Part shown: positions 15,588-23,443 of the stretch, piece by piece
Layout of the letters: each line of letters opens with the position of its first letter
Position numbering within the stretch: the first letter of the stretch is position 1
DNA from: JAPLJU01 sp964547985
GTDB taxonomy: Bacteria; Desulfobacterota; Syntrophia; Syntrophales; UBA2192
NCBI GenBank assembly: GCA_964547985.1
Contig: CAZJPV010000041.1
Location: forward strand, 1 to 23,747
Direction: 5' to 3'
DNA length: 23,747 nucleotides
The notes under the pieces: generated by a model
What the model saw: only the letters and a program-made list of their open reading frames with translations
Database searches by the model: none
What the model was told of the DNA's origin: nothing
Translations under genes and position numbers: made by a program

Positions 15588-16628
15588 TCACTCGGCATAT
15601 CGGAGCAGGTGAATGTTTCCGATGTTCACTCTCTCCAGATGCCGCCTGGCGGCCCGGTAGCACTCGTCGACCTGTTTTTTCGGGGTGACGGGCAGGTCAT
15701 CCATGAAGAAATCGGGATGAAAGATGAGAAGTGAGTAAGGGATGGCGGGGTTGACATCGGCGATGAAGCGGGCTATGGCCGACACTTCTTCCACGTCCAC
15801 GTAATAGGGAACGAGAAGGGTGGTGGCCGTCAGGGTATTCCCATCCGGTAACGTTTTCGCCACCCGGGAGAAATTTTCGAAGGACCTTGCGTTGTCCACC
15901 CCGCAGAGGGCCAGGGCCATATTGGGATTACGGGCCTTCAGGTCAAACTTGATGACACCTCCGCTTTTCCTGGAGAGATCCGCCGCCCTTTCCACCAGTT
16001 CGGGGTTTCCGCAGCCGTTCCACTCCCAGCAGATCCTCTTTGAATTGCCGCTCTTTTCGATGATGCGCTCGGAGGCGCGAAGAGCGTAGGCCATTTGCGG
16101 CTCCGGGGATCCGCCGAAGTAACAGACACATCGGACGTCCGGCTCGAGCGCCGCGTGGACCATGTCATCCTCACCGATGGCCGGCGCCCGAGCAATCTCC
16201 TTGTGCGAGGCGTTCTGGCAGAAGAGACAGTCAAAATTGCACCCGTAAAAAAAGACGGCGAGGTTGTATCCCCGTTCGTTCGAGCCGGCACAGAACCACG
16301 CCGCGCAGCAGTTCGTGGGAAGGGGGTCCCGGTACGTGTAGGCGAGGGCGCTCCCCTCCGGTGCGTGATGGGCAAGGCGGCCGTTCTCATTGCAGTGGAG
16401 GCCGCAGAACCCCCTCTCGCCGGGTGCCATTCGGCAGGCATTGGCGCAGAGGACACAGCTTTTCCCGTTTGGACTGGTCGGGGGTTTCAGGGGAAGCCCG
16501 CAGGCCTGCCGGTCGGGATTGTGGAGATGGGCGATTTCAGTCCGGTCTGTCAGCGATCGGAGGCAGTCGGCACAGAACCCGATGGCCCTAGCGGTGAAAG
16601 GGCTTTCACAGCGGCGGCATTTCGTCAT
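15588..16628 (-). CDS. Radical SAM protein with cysteine-rich N-terminus
   Basis: This 346-residue protein has the radical SAM cluster motif C130-x3-C134-x2-C137 (YGCNFDCLFCQN). Before the core are further cysteines: a zinc-ribbon-like C4/C7/C19/C22 group and a C58-x2-C61-x3-C65 plus GERGFC75 module. The latter also appears in the PflX-like protein at 22349. It belongs to the broad PFL-activase-like group (COG1180/COG1313 region of the superfamily), and its substrate is unknown. No glycyl-radical enzyme gene is nearby, so a PFL-activase role is not supported. It is 38 nt downstream of the YbaK-like gene, probably on one transcript. Confidence 0.8.
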   Translation of the reverse strand: MTKCRRCESPFTARAIGFCADCLRSLTDRTEIAHLHNPDRQACGLPLKPPTSPNGKSCVLCANACRMAPGERGFCGLHCNENGRLAHHAPEGSALAYTYRDPLPTNCCAAWFCAGSNERGYNLAVFFYGCNFDCLFCQNASHKEIARAPAIGEDDMVHAALEPDVRCVCYFGGSPEPQMAYALRASERIIEKSGNSKRICWEWNGCGNPELVERAADLSRKSGGVIKFDLKARNPNMALALCGVDNARSFENFSRVAKTLPDGNTLTATTLLVPYYVDVEEVSAIARFIADVNPAIPYSLLIFHPDFFMDDLPVTPKKQVDECYRAARRHLERVNIGNIHLLRYAE

Positions 16629-16666
16629 AACCTTGGGCGTCCGAAGTTTATGATCCCCATGGTTTC

Positions 16667-17131
16667 TTACTTCACAGCGAAGGCTGAGACTTTCGGCTTT
16701 ACGAGCCGTTCGAAGTCCCGGTAGGCAAGCTTCACGAGTTCCGCATGGGTGCCCGCGTTGAAGGCAATGTTCTCGTCCTCGGCAAGGACATCAGCCACAT
16801 GGACGTCGAGACCGTAGAGATTTCCGAAGGGCGGCATAGCGCCTATTTCGCAGCCGGGGAAGGTATCCTTGAAGTCCGCCTCGGAGGCGAGCTCGACCTT
16901 CTTTGCGCCGGTGATTTTTCGGAGCTTGCCGAAATCAATCCTGTAGGACGCGGGCAGAACCGTCATGACGAGCCGACCGTCCAGCTTGACCATGACCGTC
17001 TTCGCGAGTTCCTTTCCCGGGATGTGCGCCGAGGCGGCGATTTCCTGAGCCGTGTAGACCGGTGAATGAACCACGGTGACGTACTTTACGCCGTGACTGT
17101 CCAGGAATTCTTTCAACTTTCTGAGCGGCAT
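16667..17131 (-). CDS. YbaK/ProX-type aminoacyl-tRNA editing deacylase
   Basis: This 154-residue single-domain protein of the YbaK/prolyl-tRNA editing family hydrolyses mischarged aminoacyl-tRNAs in trans. Family features are a conserved lysine block AKTVMVKLDG (about 43-52), GAMPPFGNLYGL (about 97-108) and the C-terminal FNAGTHAELVKLAYRDFERLVKP. The start is well fixed by AAGGAGG about 4 nt before the ATG. I cannot say whether it is YbaK (Cys-tRNA-Pro), ProX (Ala-tRNA-Pro) or another subtype. The 204-nt space upstream contains a GC-rich hairpin (17185-17218). Confidence 0.85.
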   Translation of the reverse strand: MPLRKLKEFLDSHGVKYVTVVHSPVYTAQEIAASAHIPGKELAKTVMVKLDGRLVMTVLPASYRIDFGKLRKITGAKKVELASEADFKDTFPGCEIGAMPPFGNLYGLDVHVADVLAEDENIAFNAGTHAELVKLAYRDFERLVKPKVSAFAVK

Positions 17132-17184
17132 GGGACCTCCTTTCTCGAGTCATTCTCTCGACGCATGGCCAATCCTTCAATGGT

Positions 17185-17218
17185 CGCGAAGCGGGGCTGG
17201 GACCCCCGCTGCTTCGCG
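17185..17218. other. GC-rich hairpin upstream of the YbaK-like gene
   Basis: CGCGAAGC (17185-17192) pairs perfectly with GCTTCGCG (17211-17218), extended inward by GGGG with CCCC. There is no T-tract on either side. It could be a structured 5' leader for the editing deacylase or a transcript-end structure for the kinase gene. Confidence 0.5.
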
Positions 17219-17335
17219 TGAAACCCGATGCGAAGATCCAGGAGAGCAAAAGAGGTTTCTCAAGATGTGGTGCGAGAGGCGTAAGAGTATTACCGGTGTC
17301 TCATGTTTCTTATTACGAAAAATGACACGGGTTTC

Positions 17336-17722
17336 TCACTTTTTCAAGAGAAATAAAAGACGCGGACCGAAGACGAGAAGACCAATGATGACGGACCCCA
17401 AGGCGGTGACAAGAACACCCCCTGCGGCGACATCCTTGGCTTTCTTGACCAGGGGATGATATTCTGGTGAGGCCGCATCGGCCAGGTACTCGAGGGCCGT
17501 GTTCAGGGCCTCAGCCGTCCAGACGGCTGCGACCGTGAGGATGATGACGCACCACTCCATCCTCGAGAGGCCGAGGAGAAAAGCTCCCGCCATGACGATG
17601 ATCGTCGCCGCGGCGTGAACCCGGGCGTTCGGTTGAGACATGATGAGGGTCCGGATACCCGAAAATGCGTATCCGAAGCTTCTCAGTCTGTCCCCGGGAG
17701 ATGAACCTGGTGTCTGTCCCAT
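17336..17722 (-). CDS. dgkA: Diacylglycerol/undecaprenol kinase (DgkA family)
   Basis: A small integral-membrane lipid kinase; from ATG 17722 it has 128 residues, the normal family size. It has three hydrophobic segments. The active-site block WTAEALNTALEYLAD and the downstream KKAKDVAAGGVLV are clear. The substrate may be diacylglycerol or undecaprenol, which sequence cannot resolve. The frame extends upstream to a GTG at 17803, which would give 155 residues and a 34-nt overlap with the thioesterase gene. The extra 27 residues look unlike the family and neither start has a good ribosome binding site, so the start is uncertain. It is probably co-transcribed with the thioesterase. Confidence 0.88.
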   Translation of the reverse strand: MGQTPGSSPGDRLRSFGYAFSGIRTLIMSQPNARVHAAATIIVMAGAFLLGLSRMEWCVIILTVAAVWTAEALNTALEYLADAASPEYHPLVKKAKDVAAGGVLVTALGSVIIGLLVFGPRLLFLLKK

Positions 17723-17769
17723 TCTTGTCAACAGCCCTCGCAGGATCCTGTGACTTTCCGCGGCGAGAC

Positions 17770-18225
17770 CTACGATTTCGGCCAAAGGATCATCTGGGTG
17801 CACCGAAAAAGCGCAAGGGTTCGCCCGCTCTCCTCATCGGTCACGACGGCATCCCAGACCTGGACCGTTCGTCCCCCTTGGACCAGCGTGGCTTCGCAGG
17901 CCATCACCCCCTCGCGGAGGGTGTTCAGAAAGTTCGCCTTGAGTTCCAGGGTGGTAAAGTTTTCCGCCCCTTCAGGCAGATGGGCGAAGGCGCCATACCC
18001 GCAGGCCGTGTCAGCCAGCCCGATGATCGAGGCGGCGTGAAGATAACCGTTCGGTGCCAGGAGATCCTGGCGTATTTTCACCCGGCCCGTGACTCTCCCC
18101 GGCTCAATGGAGAGCCACTCGATGCCGATCAACCCGGGCAGGTATCCCTTATTTCGCCGATGCATCTTCTCCAGGTTGATCCCCGGCCTCAGTCTCATAT
18201 ATTTTCCGGCGGATTCCTTACTCAT
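17770..18225 (-). CDS. PaaI-type hotdog-fold thioesterase
   Basis: This 151-residue single hotdog domain likely hydrolyses an acyl-CoA. The core LLAPNGYLHAASIIGLADTACGYGA (about 55-79) corresponds to the HGG..ADTA helix of PaaI-like enzymes. H63 and D72 fit catalytic positions, though the usual HGG is changed to HAA. TTLELKANFL (91-100) is the typical following strand. AAGGA lies 8 nt before the ATG. It is followed by, or overlaps, the DgkA-type kinase gene and lies 66 nt after the amidotransferase gene. Its substrate is unknown. Confidence 0.82.
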   Translation of the reverse strand: MSKESAGKYMRLRPGINLEKMHRRNKGYLPGLIGIEWLSIEPGRVTGRVKIRQDLLAPNGYLHAASIIGLADTACGYGAFAHLPEGAENFTTLELKANFLNTLREGVMACEATLVQGGRTVQVWDAVVTDEESGRTLALFRCTQMILWPKS

Positions 18226-18291
18226 CGATTCATCCTTTCAGTGAGCTGCTGGACGGCGAAGAAGGGCCTGACCTGGTATGGATGGGCTCTC

Positions 18292-18990
18292 CTATCCCCC
18301 GATCCTTTCCATTTGACCAAGAAAAATTTCCATCAGGCGATGGAGATCATTGAATCGTTGATTGTCCTCAAGCATTACATCCGGCTTCTGGACGAATTTT
18401 CCTTCCGTCATATCGGCAGAGCAATTACGGAGGAGTTTCTCGACACCTTCGCGGGTCGTCTCGAGATGAAACTGCAGGCCCACCACCCGGTCCCCGTACA
18501 CAAAAGCCTGATGGTCACATCCCTCGCTTCGCGCCGCGAGGATGGCTCCGGCGGGCAAATCGAAGGTATCGCCGTGCCAGTGAAAGGTGAGGAACGTCCC
18601 TGGCAAATATTCGAAAAGATTGCTCCTTGGCCCCGTTTCAATCTGTAGGACGGGAAACCAGCCGATCTCCTTGTCGCGATTCCGTTTGACCCTTGCACCG
18701 AGAACATCCGCTATCAACTGTGCCCCCAGGCAGATGCCGAGAACCCGCTTCTCCTGCCTGACAGCCTTTTCGATGAAACGCTTTTCATCGGCGAGCCAGG
18801 GATACCTGTCTTCCTCATAAACATTCATGGGTCCGCCCAGGATGATCAGCCAATCAAAAAGATCCATCCGCGGGAGACTTTCGTCACTATGAAGCCGGGT
18901 CACGCTTAGCCGGTGATTTCTACTTATCGCCCAGGGTTCGATCGCCGCCAGATCTTCGAAGTCCACATGCTGGAGGTAGTGAATCCTCAT
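18292..18990 (-). CDS. Class I glutamine amidotransferase (GMP-synthase-like)
   Basis: This stand-alone GATase1 domain has 232 residues from ATG 18990 (a TTG at 18993 also opens the frame). In the numbering that starts at the TTG, GGPMNVYE lies at 53-60, the nucleophile C88 is in GICLGAQL, and the His-Glu pair H176/E178 is in LQFHLE. It resembles YfeJ/GuaA-like amidotransferases of unknown acceptor, which transfer glutamine-derived ammonia. No synthetase domain is attached and no obvious partner lies beside it. It is 21 nt downstream of nadD, so it probably belongs to the proA-nadD transcript. Confidence 0.85.
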   Translation of the reverse strand: MRIHYLQHVDFEDLAAIEPWAISRNHRLSVTRLHSDESLPRMDLFDWLIILGGPMNVYEEDRYPWLADEKRFIEKAVRQEKRVLGICLGAQLIADVLGARVKRNRDKEIGWFPVLQIETGPRSNLFEYLPGTFLTFHWHGDTFDLPAGAILAARSEGCDHQAFVYGDRVVGLQFHLETTREGVEKLLRNCSADMTEGKFVQKPDVMLEDNQRFNDLHRLMEIFLGQMERIGG

Positions 18991-19011
18991 CAAAGCACTC
19001 TAAAAAAGGAA

Positions 19012-19665
19012 TCAGGAAGCCGTGTAGAGGACGTGATCCCCTATATATTTCCTGACCTGATCGGGAACAAGATAGCGGATGGACATCCCTTCCCGGAGCC
19101 GCCGGCGGATATCGGTGGAGTGGATATCAAAGAGGGTCACCTGCCTGAAGAAAAGGGCGTAGCCCGACGGGCCGATGAATCCATCGACCGCCCTATTAAA
19201 GCGGAACTGGGCGGCGAAGACAGCCGGAAGGGCCGACTCCATGAGTTCTTCGGGTTCCGTCTCAGGCTCGGTCATGATCACGAAATGGCACAGGGTGAGA
19301 AGCTTCTTCCAGTCCTTCCACTTCTGGATCTCCAGAAAGGCGTCTTGCCCGAGGATGAAATGCAGCAGGAGCTCCTTTCCGTGGGTCTCCTGGAAAGAGC
19401 GGATGGTGTCGATTGTGTAGGACTTCCCTTCCCTCGCCTCTTCGACGTCAGAGCAGGAAAAGAGTGGGTTTCCGTCAATCGCAAGCCTGACCATGGCCAA
19501 CCGGTGTTTGAAGGTGGTGATGTCATGCCATGTCTTGAGGGGTGGATTTGCGGAAGGAATGAAGATAACCTGGTCGAGCGAGAACAGCTCGAGGACTTCC
19601 TGGGCGCACCTCAGGTGACCGAAATGAATCGGATCAAAGGTCCCCCCCATCAATCCCCACTTCAT
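19012..19665 (-). CDS. nadD: Nicotinate-nucleotide adenylyltransferase NadD
   Basis: NadD adenylates nicotinate mononucleotide, the step after quinolinate phosphoribosylation in NAD synthesis. The 217-residue protein has the nucleotidyltransferase motif GGTFDPIHFGH (7-17, with H14 and H17) and the C-terminal HSTDIRRRLREG variant of the (S/T)xxxIR signature. It follows proA on the same strand, an order common in bacteria (proA-nadD-rsfS), but no rsfS follows here. The 167-nt proA-nadD gap contains a heptamer foldback. With nadA about 14 kb away, two NAD steps are encoded in the window. Confidence 0.95.
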   Translation of the reverse strand: MKWGLMGGTFDPIHFGHLRCAQEVLELFSLDQVIFIPSANPPLKTWHDITTFKHRLAMVRLAIDGNPLFSCSDVEEAREGKSYTIDTIRSFQETHGKELLLHFILGQDAFLEIQKWKDWKKLLTLCHFVIMTEPETEPEELMESALPAVFAAQFRFNRAVDGFIGPSGYALFFRQVTLFDIHSTDIRRRLREGMSIRYLVPDQVRKYIGDHVLYTAS

Positions 19666-19727
19666 TGTACGCGCGTCTATAAAAGTTTCTCCAAGTCTAT
19701 TTAAGTCTGCATCCAGCGCCGCTCAAT

Positions 19728-19814
19728 TTTGAATTATGAATTGTGAGTTTTGAATTGATGAAATTATCTAATTTTGTCCTTTCATTCATAACTCAACACT
19801 CACAACTCAAAACT
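19728..19814. repeat. Inverted pair of heptamer tracts between proA and nadD
   Basis: Left arm: GA anchors at 19731, 19738, 19745 and 19752. Right arm: TCA anchors at 19786, 19793, 19800 and 19807, of complementary sequence. Each arm is strictly 7-periodic. The arms match as inverted repeats at roughly three quarters of positions over about 31 nt, with a spacer of about 28 nt. Confidence 0.75.
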
Positions 19815-19828
19815 GGCCCTCCGGGCCA
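19814..19828 (-). terminator. Weak stem-loop after proA
   Basis: A 6-bp stem TGGCCC/GGGCCA with a 3-nt loop lies just after the proA stop. On the minus strand it is followed by GTTTTG, a poor T-tract. It may act as a partial terminator or processing site, and most transcripts probably continue to nadD. Confidence 0.3.
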
Positions 19829-19832
19829 AGGC

Positions 19833-21089
19833 TCACGTTCGAACCTGTCCGTTGCCGTACACGATGAACTTTGTCGTCGTGAGTTCCTCGAGCCCCATGG
19901 GCCCGAAGGCGTGGAGTTTCGTCGTGCTGATGCCGATTTCCGCACCGAGCCCGAGCTGAAACCCGTCGCTAAAACGGGTGGAGGCATTCACGAGGACCGT
20001 CGAGGAGTTGACCTCCGCGAGGAACCTCTGGGAATTGGTGTAGTCCCGGGTGATGATGGATTCCGTGTGGAGGGACCCGTATTTTTCGATGTGCGCGACG
20101 GCCTCGTCGAGATTTTCCACAACGCGGACGGCCAGGATCAGATCCAGGTACTCGGCGTACCAGTCCTCTTCCTTCGCCACCTCCACATCAGGAACGATCG
20201 CGCAGGTTTTCTCGCATCCCCGGAGGGTCACGCCGGCCTTGCGAAGCCTGACCGCCATTTCAGGCAGGAAGGAATCGGCGATGTTCCTGTGGATGAGCAG
20301 GGTCTCCATGGCGTTGCAGACGCCGGGCCGCTGCGTCTTCGCGTTCATGCAGATGGTGTAAGCCATTTCGAGATCGGCGCTCTCATCGACGAAAATGTGA
20401 CAGACTCCCTTGTAGTGCTTGATGACGGGTATCCTGGACTGGCTGACGACGGCCCGGATCAGCTCCTCGCCTCCGCGGGGGATGATGAGGTCTATGTATT
20501 CCTCGAGCTCGAGCATGACGTTGACCGCTTCGCGCTCGACCGTGGGAATAAACTGGACGGCATCTTCGGGGAGCCCCTTGATTCGGAGCACGCCGCGAAA
20601 GAGAAGGCTCAAGGCCGTATTGGAGCGGATGGCTTCGGAGCCTCCCCGAAGGATAACGGCGTTACCCGATTTAAAGCACAGGGCGGCCGCGTCGGCTGTC
20701 ACATTCGGGCGAGACTCGTAGATGACCCCGATGACCCCGAGGGGAATCCGCATCCGGCCCACGAGAAGCCCGTTGGGCCTCCGCCACATGGAGGTTATCT
20801 TCCCCACCGGGTCCGGAAGCGCAGCCACCTCCCTCAATCCCTTGGCCATCTCATCGATCTTGGCCTCGTCCAGCGTGAGCCGGTCAATCATGGCCTTTGA
20901 CAGTCCCTGTCTGCGGGCGTATTCCACGTCTTTCTCATTTTCCTCGAGGATATAATCTGCGTGTGGCATCAGCTGGTCCGCCAGCTCAAGCAAAGCTCCG
21001 TCTTTATCCGCGCTCGACAGACCGGAGAGCTTGTAGGAAGCCGCCCGTGCGTTTTTCGCGATCTCCAAAACGGTTTCCCTGATGTCCAT
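19833..21089 (-). CDS. proA: Gamma-glutamyl phosphate reductase ProA
   Basis: ProA reduces gamma-glutamyl phosphate with NADPH to the semialdehyde in proline synthesis. From ATG 21089 it has 418 residues, matching the family. Visible features are YESRPNVT (124-131), the LRGGSEA loop (147-153), the catalytic cysteine C258 in RPGVCNAMET, and the C-terminal GLGAEIGISTTKLHAFGPMGL. The frame is open for 51 further codons upstream, but GGAGG 5 nt before 21089 and the family N-terminus fix the start here. proB is not adjacent, which is somewhat unusual. It heads the minus-strand gene run. Confidence 0.96.
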   Translation of the reverse strand: MDIRETVLEIAKNARAASYKLSGLSSADKDGALLELADQLMPHADYILEENEKDVEYARRQGLSKAMIDRLTLDEAKIDEMAKGLREVAALPDPVGKITSMWRRPNGLLVGRMRIPLGVIGVIYESRPNVTADAAALCFKSGNAVILRGGSEAIRSNTALSLLFRGVLRIKGLPEDAVQFIPTVEREAVNVMLELEEYIDLIIPRGGEELIRAVVSQSRIPVIKHYKGVCHIFVDESADLEMAYTICMNAKTQRPGVCNAMETLLIHRNIADSFLPEMAVRLRKAGVTLRGCEKTCAIVPDVEVAKEEDWYAEYLDLILAVRVVENLDEAVAHIEKYGSLHTESIITRDYTNSQRFLAEVNSSTVLVNASTRFSDGFQLGLGAEIGISTTKLHAFGPMGLEELTTTKFIVYGNGQVRT

Positions 21090-21094
21090 CACTT

Positions 21095-21099
21095 CCTCC
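21095..21099 (-). promoter_or_regulatory. Ribosome binding site deciding the proA start
   Basis: GGAGG on the minus strand, 5 nt before the ATG at 21089, inside the longer open frame. It supports rejecting the 51-codon upstream extension. Confidence 0.75.
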
Positions 21100-21171
21100 C
21101 TGACGGCTTTTTGCTCTTTGAAGCGGACTCTATCGGAGGCACCGGCGGCTGTCAAGGGTAAAGGAAGGACG

Positions 21172-21200
21172 TTGCTTTTAGAGGCATTTTGGAATAGAAT
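21172..21200 (+). promoter_or_regulatory. Predicted promoter for the patatin gene
   Basis: TTGCTT (21172-21177) and TAGAAT (21195-21200) are spaced by 17 nt in the 174-nt divergent gap with proA. Transcription would start near 21207, about 57 nt before the patatin ATG. Confidence 0.4.
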
Positions 21201-21263
21201 TGCGCGCCTTTTTTGAATGAGGCATGAAAGACGATTCCACAACTCAGGACCTTCGCCTCAACC

Positions 21264-22352
21264 ATGAAGAGACTTAGCATCAGGGCAGGAAAGAGAGCCT
21301 ACGAAATCATCAAGGACAGTGGTTTTTCCTTCGATTCCGTCACGACCTACGTTGGCCCCGCCGTGGGCCCGAGGTGGCTCGTCGCCAGCGGTTTCGATCT
21401 CGCCCTCATCAAGGGCAGAAAGCTCGGGAGCAAGGCAAAACCTGTGTTACTCACGGGTGCCTCCGCCGGGGCCTGGCGGTTTGCCGCCTGGGTGCAGCCG
21501 GAGCCGGAAAAAAGCTATACACAGCTCTTGAAGGCCTACATCCGGATCCCCTTCAAAAAGACTCACACGCCTGAGACGCTCCGTGACACGCTCGTGCGGC
21601 TGATCAACGCTTACGTGAAGGACGATGCCATCCCCTTCGCCCTGGCCAATGACCATTATCGCCTGGCCTTTACGACAGCGAGGGCCAGACATTTGGCTGC
21701 CTCGGAAATCGAGTGGATCCAGTGGCTAGGTCTTTCTGCCGCCTACCTCTTCAACAGGATGAGCAGCACGAATCTTCCACTCTTCTTCGAGCGCGTCGTC
21801 TTCTACAACGGTCCCCGTCCCCCGCAGTTCTGTTTCAAGGAGAATTTCAAGGGAAAAGCCGTCCCGCTCAACCCGATCAACTTCAAGCATGCACTTCTTG
21901 CCTCGGGGTCCATCCCCATAACCGTCGCCGGAATCCGGGACATCTACGGTGCGCCGACAGGCATTTACAGGGATGGCGGGCTCGTGGATTATCACCTGAG
22001 CCATGAATATACCACCCGGGAAGAGGATGTTACGCTCTTCTTCCACCACCAGGAGAGGGTGATACCGGGATGGCTCGACAGGAACCTCGAGAGGCGTCGT
22101 CCCCGGCCCGGTGTCCTGGACTCCGTCCTCATGATCCATCCCTCGGAGGAGCTCATCCAGACGTTCCCCGGCGGTAAGGTTCCGGACCGTGACGATTTCG
22201 CGATCTTCATGGACGACCCGAAAGAGAGGATCAAGAACTGGGAGAACGTTGTCGAGCTCTGCGCACCGCTGGGAGGGCTTTTCATAGAGGCAGTGGAGAG
22301 CGGGAAGATCCGTGAGATCATCGAAAAAATCGAGGAGCCGGCCGCAGGATGA
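21264..22352 (+). CDS. Patatin-like phospholipase/acyl hydrolase
   Basis: This 362-residue soluble protein has the patatin Ser-Asp dyad: S67 in GASAG (65-69) and D237 in YRDGG (235-239). A glycine-rich stretch (GPAVGP, 31-36) sits before the nucleophile, where the oxyanion hole is expected, in a changed form. No signal peptide or membrane segment is visible. Such enzymes hydrolyse acyl-lipid esters; the substrate here is unknown. Its stop overlaps the start of the next gene by 4 nt, so the two are translationally coupled. It is divergent from proA with its own likely promoter. Confidence 0.82.
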   Translation: MKRLSIRAGKRAYEIIKDSGFSFDSVTTYVGPAVGPRWLVASGFDLALIKGRKLGSKAKPVLLTGASAGAWRFAAWVQPEPEKSYTQLLKAYIRIPFKKTHTPETLRDTLVRLINAYVKDDAIPFALANDHYRLAFTTARARHLAASEIEWIQWLGLSAAYLFNRMSSTNLPLFFERVVFYNGPRPPQFCFKENFKGKAVPLNPINFKHALLASGSIPITVAGIRDIYGAPTGIYRDGGLVDYHLSHEYTTREEDVTLFFHHQERVIPGWLDRNLERRRPRPGVLDSVLMIHPSEELIQTFPGGKVPDRDDFAIFMDDPKERIKNWENVVELCAPLGGLFIEAVESGKIREIIEKIEEPAAG

Positions 22353-23293
22353 TCAGCGTTGACCGACTTCGAGACAGGGTTCACTCGCTTCGGGAGACCC
22401 TCCGGGCCTGTCGTCTTTGCCCGCGGGCATGCCGGGTCGACAGGACCGTTGGTGAGCGGGGGTTCTGCCGCCTCGGCGGCGAAGCGGTCCTTTCGCACGC
22501 CCTTCCCCACCACGGGGAAGAGCCGCCCATTTCAGGCCACCACGGGGCAGGGACGCTTTTTTTCTCCTCCTGCAACCTGAAATGCATCTACTGTCAGAAC
22601 CACCAGATCAGCCATGGTGTCACAGGCAGGACCCTCGACGGGGAAGCCCTTGCCGGCGTCATGATCGAGCTCCAGGAAAAGAGGTGCCACAACATCGAGC
22701 TTGTCACCCCCACACCGCACCTTCCCGGGATCCTGGAGGGTCTGACGCTTGCGGTACAAAGGGGTCTTCACATCCCAATCGTTTACAACTGCGGGGGTTA
22801 CGAGGATGCCGACGTGCTCAGGCAACTGGAGGGCATCTTCGATGTTTACCTGCCCGATTTCAAGTATGGAAATGACAAATGGGCTATGAGGTTCTCGGGT
22901 GTCGGGGATTACGTTCATCAGGCCCTCACGGCATTGCGAGAAATGCTCCGCCAGACGGGCGAAGTTCCGGTCCTCGAGGACGGCATCGCCCATCGGGGTC
23001 TGATTATCCGTCACCTGGTCCTGCCTGGAGCGGTCGAGAACAGTTTGGTTTCCCTGCGGCTTCTTCGAGAACAGCTTCCCGCGACAGTCCCTTTGAGTCT
23101 TATGTCCCAGTACACGCCGACGTCTCCGGTCGCAAAGCATTCTGACCTGGGTCGCAGGCTCTCGCGTGATGAATACGATGCCGTTGTCGATCTCGCCCTC
23201 GATCTCGGCTTCGAGACGCTCTACACCCAGAATGTGGACGACCGGCACATGGCCCCTGATTTCAGACTTGAAACGCCCTTTCAGTGGCAGTAG
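22349..23293 (+). CDS. PflX-like radical SAM protein (COG1313)
   Basis: This 314-residue protein has the radical SAM motif C75-x3-C79-x2-C82 (SSCNLKCIYCQNHQIS). Its N-terminal cysteine module C21/C24/C28 plus GERGFC40 matches PflX-family proteins. Further family blocks are NIELVTPTPHLPGILEGL, PIVYNCGGYEDADVLRQLEG, VYLPDFKYGND and SLMSQYTPT. The PflX group is uncharacterised biochemically, and its role as a PFL activase is not established. ATG 22349 overlaps the patatin stop (ATGA). No glycyl-radical enzyme gene is nearby. Confidence 0.88.
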   Translation: MISVDRLRDRVHSLRETLRACRLCPRACRVDRTVGERGFCRLGGEAVLSHALPHHGEEPPISGHHGAGTLFFSSCNLKCIYCQNHQISHGVTGRTLDGEALAGVMIELQEKRCHNIELVTPTPHLPGILEGLTLAVQRGLHIPIVYNCGGYEDADVLRQLEGIFDVYLPDFKYGNDKWAMRFSGVGDYVHQALTALREMLRQTGEVPVLEDGIAHRGLIIRHLVLPGAVENSLVSLRLLREQLPATVPLSLMSQYTPTSPVAKHSDLGRRLSRDEYDAVVDLALDLGFETLYTQNVDDRHMAPDFRLETPFQWQ

Positions 23294-23303
23294 TGTAAAT
23301 AAC

Positions 23304-23407
23304 GGGTACAGGGTAGAGTCAGTTCTGAGTTTTGAGTGTTGAGTTATGAATTAAAAAGAAAAAAATGACTCCATTCATTCAAAACTCAAAATTTATAATT
23401 CAAAATT
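23304..23407. repeat. Heptamer tracts forming a foldback before the DUF2905 gene
   Basis: GGG anchors at 23304 and 23311 lead into a TTTGAGT-type arm with GA at 23327, 23334, 23341 and 23348. After an A-rich spacer comes an inverted arm with TC at 23379, 23386 and 23400 (unit at 23393 degenerate). Both arms are 7-periodic and roughly complementary, like the proA-nadD foldback. Confidence 0.72.
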
Positions 23408-23443
23408 TTGGGAGCTCGATACAGACTTGGATAGACATTCGTT

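Noticed and set aside
17292..17330. Imperfect inverted repeat ACCGGTGTC...GACACGGGT
   Set aside because: Bulged, loop over 15 nt and no T-tract; not distinguishable from chance.
21090..21242. 51-residue N-terminal extension of ProA
   Set aside because: GGAGG 5 nt before ATG 21089 and the family length favour the shorter form; the extension also covers the divergent promoter region.
21201..21250. Heptamer tract in the proA-patatin gap
   Set aside because: Words like TTTGAAT, GAGGCAT and CAACTCA occur but without a convincing continuous 7-nt grid.
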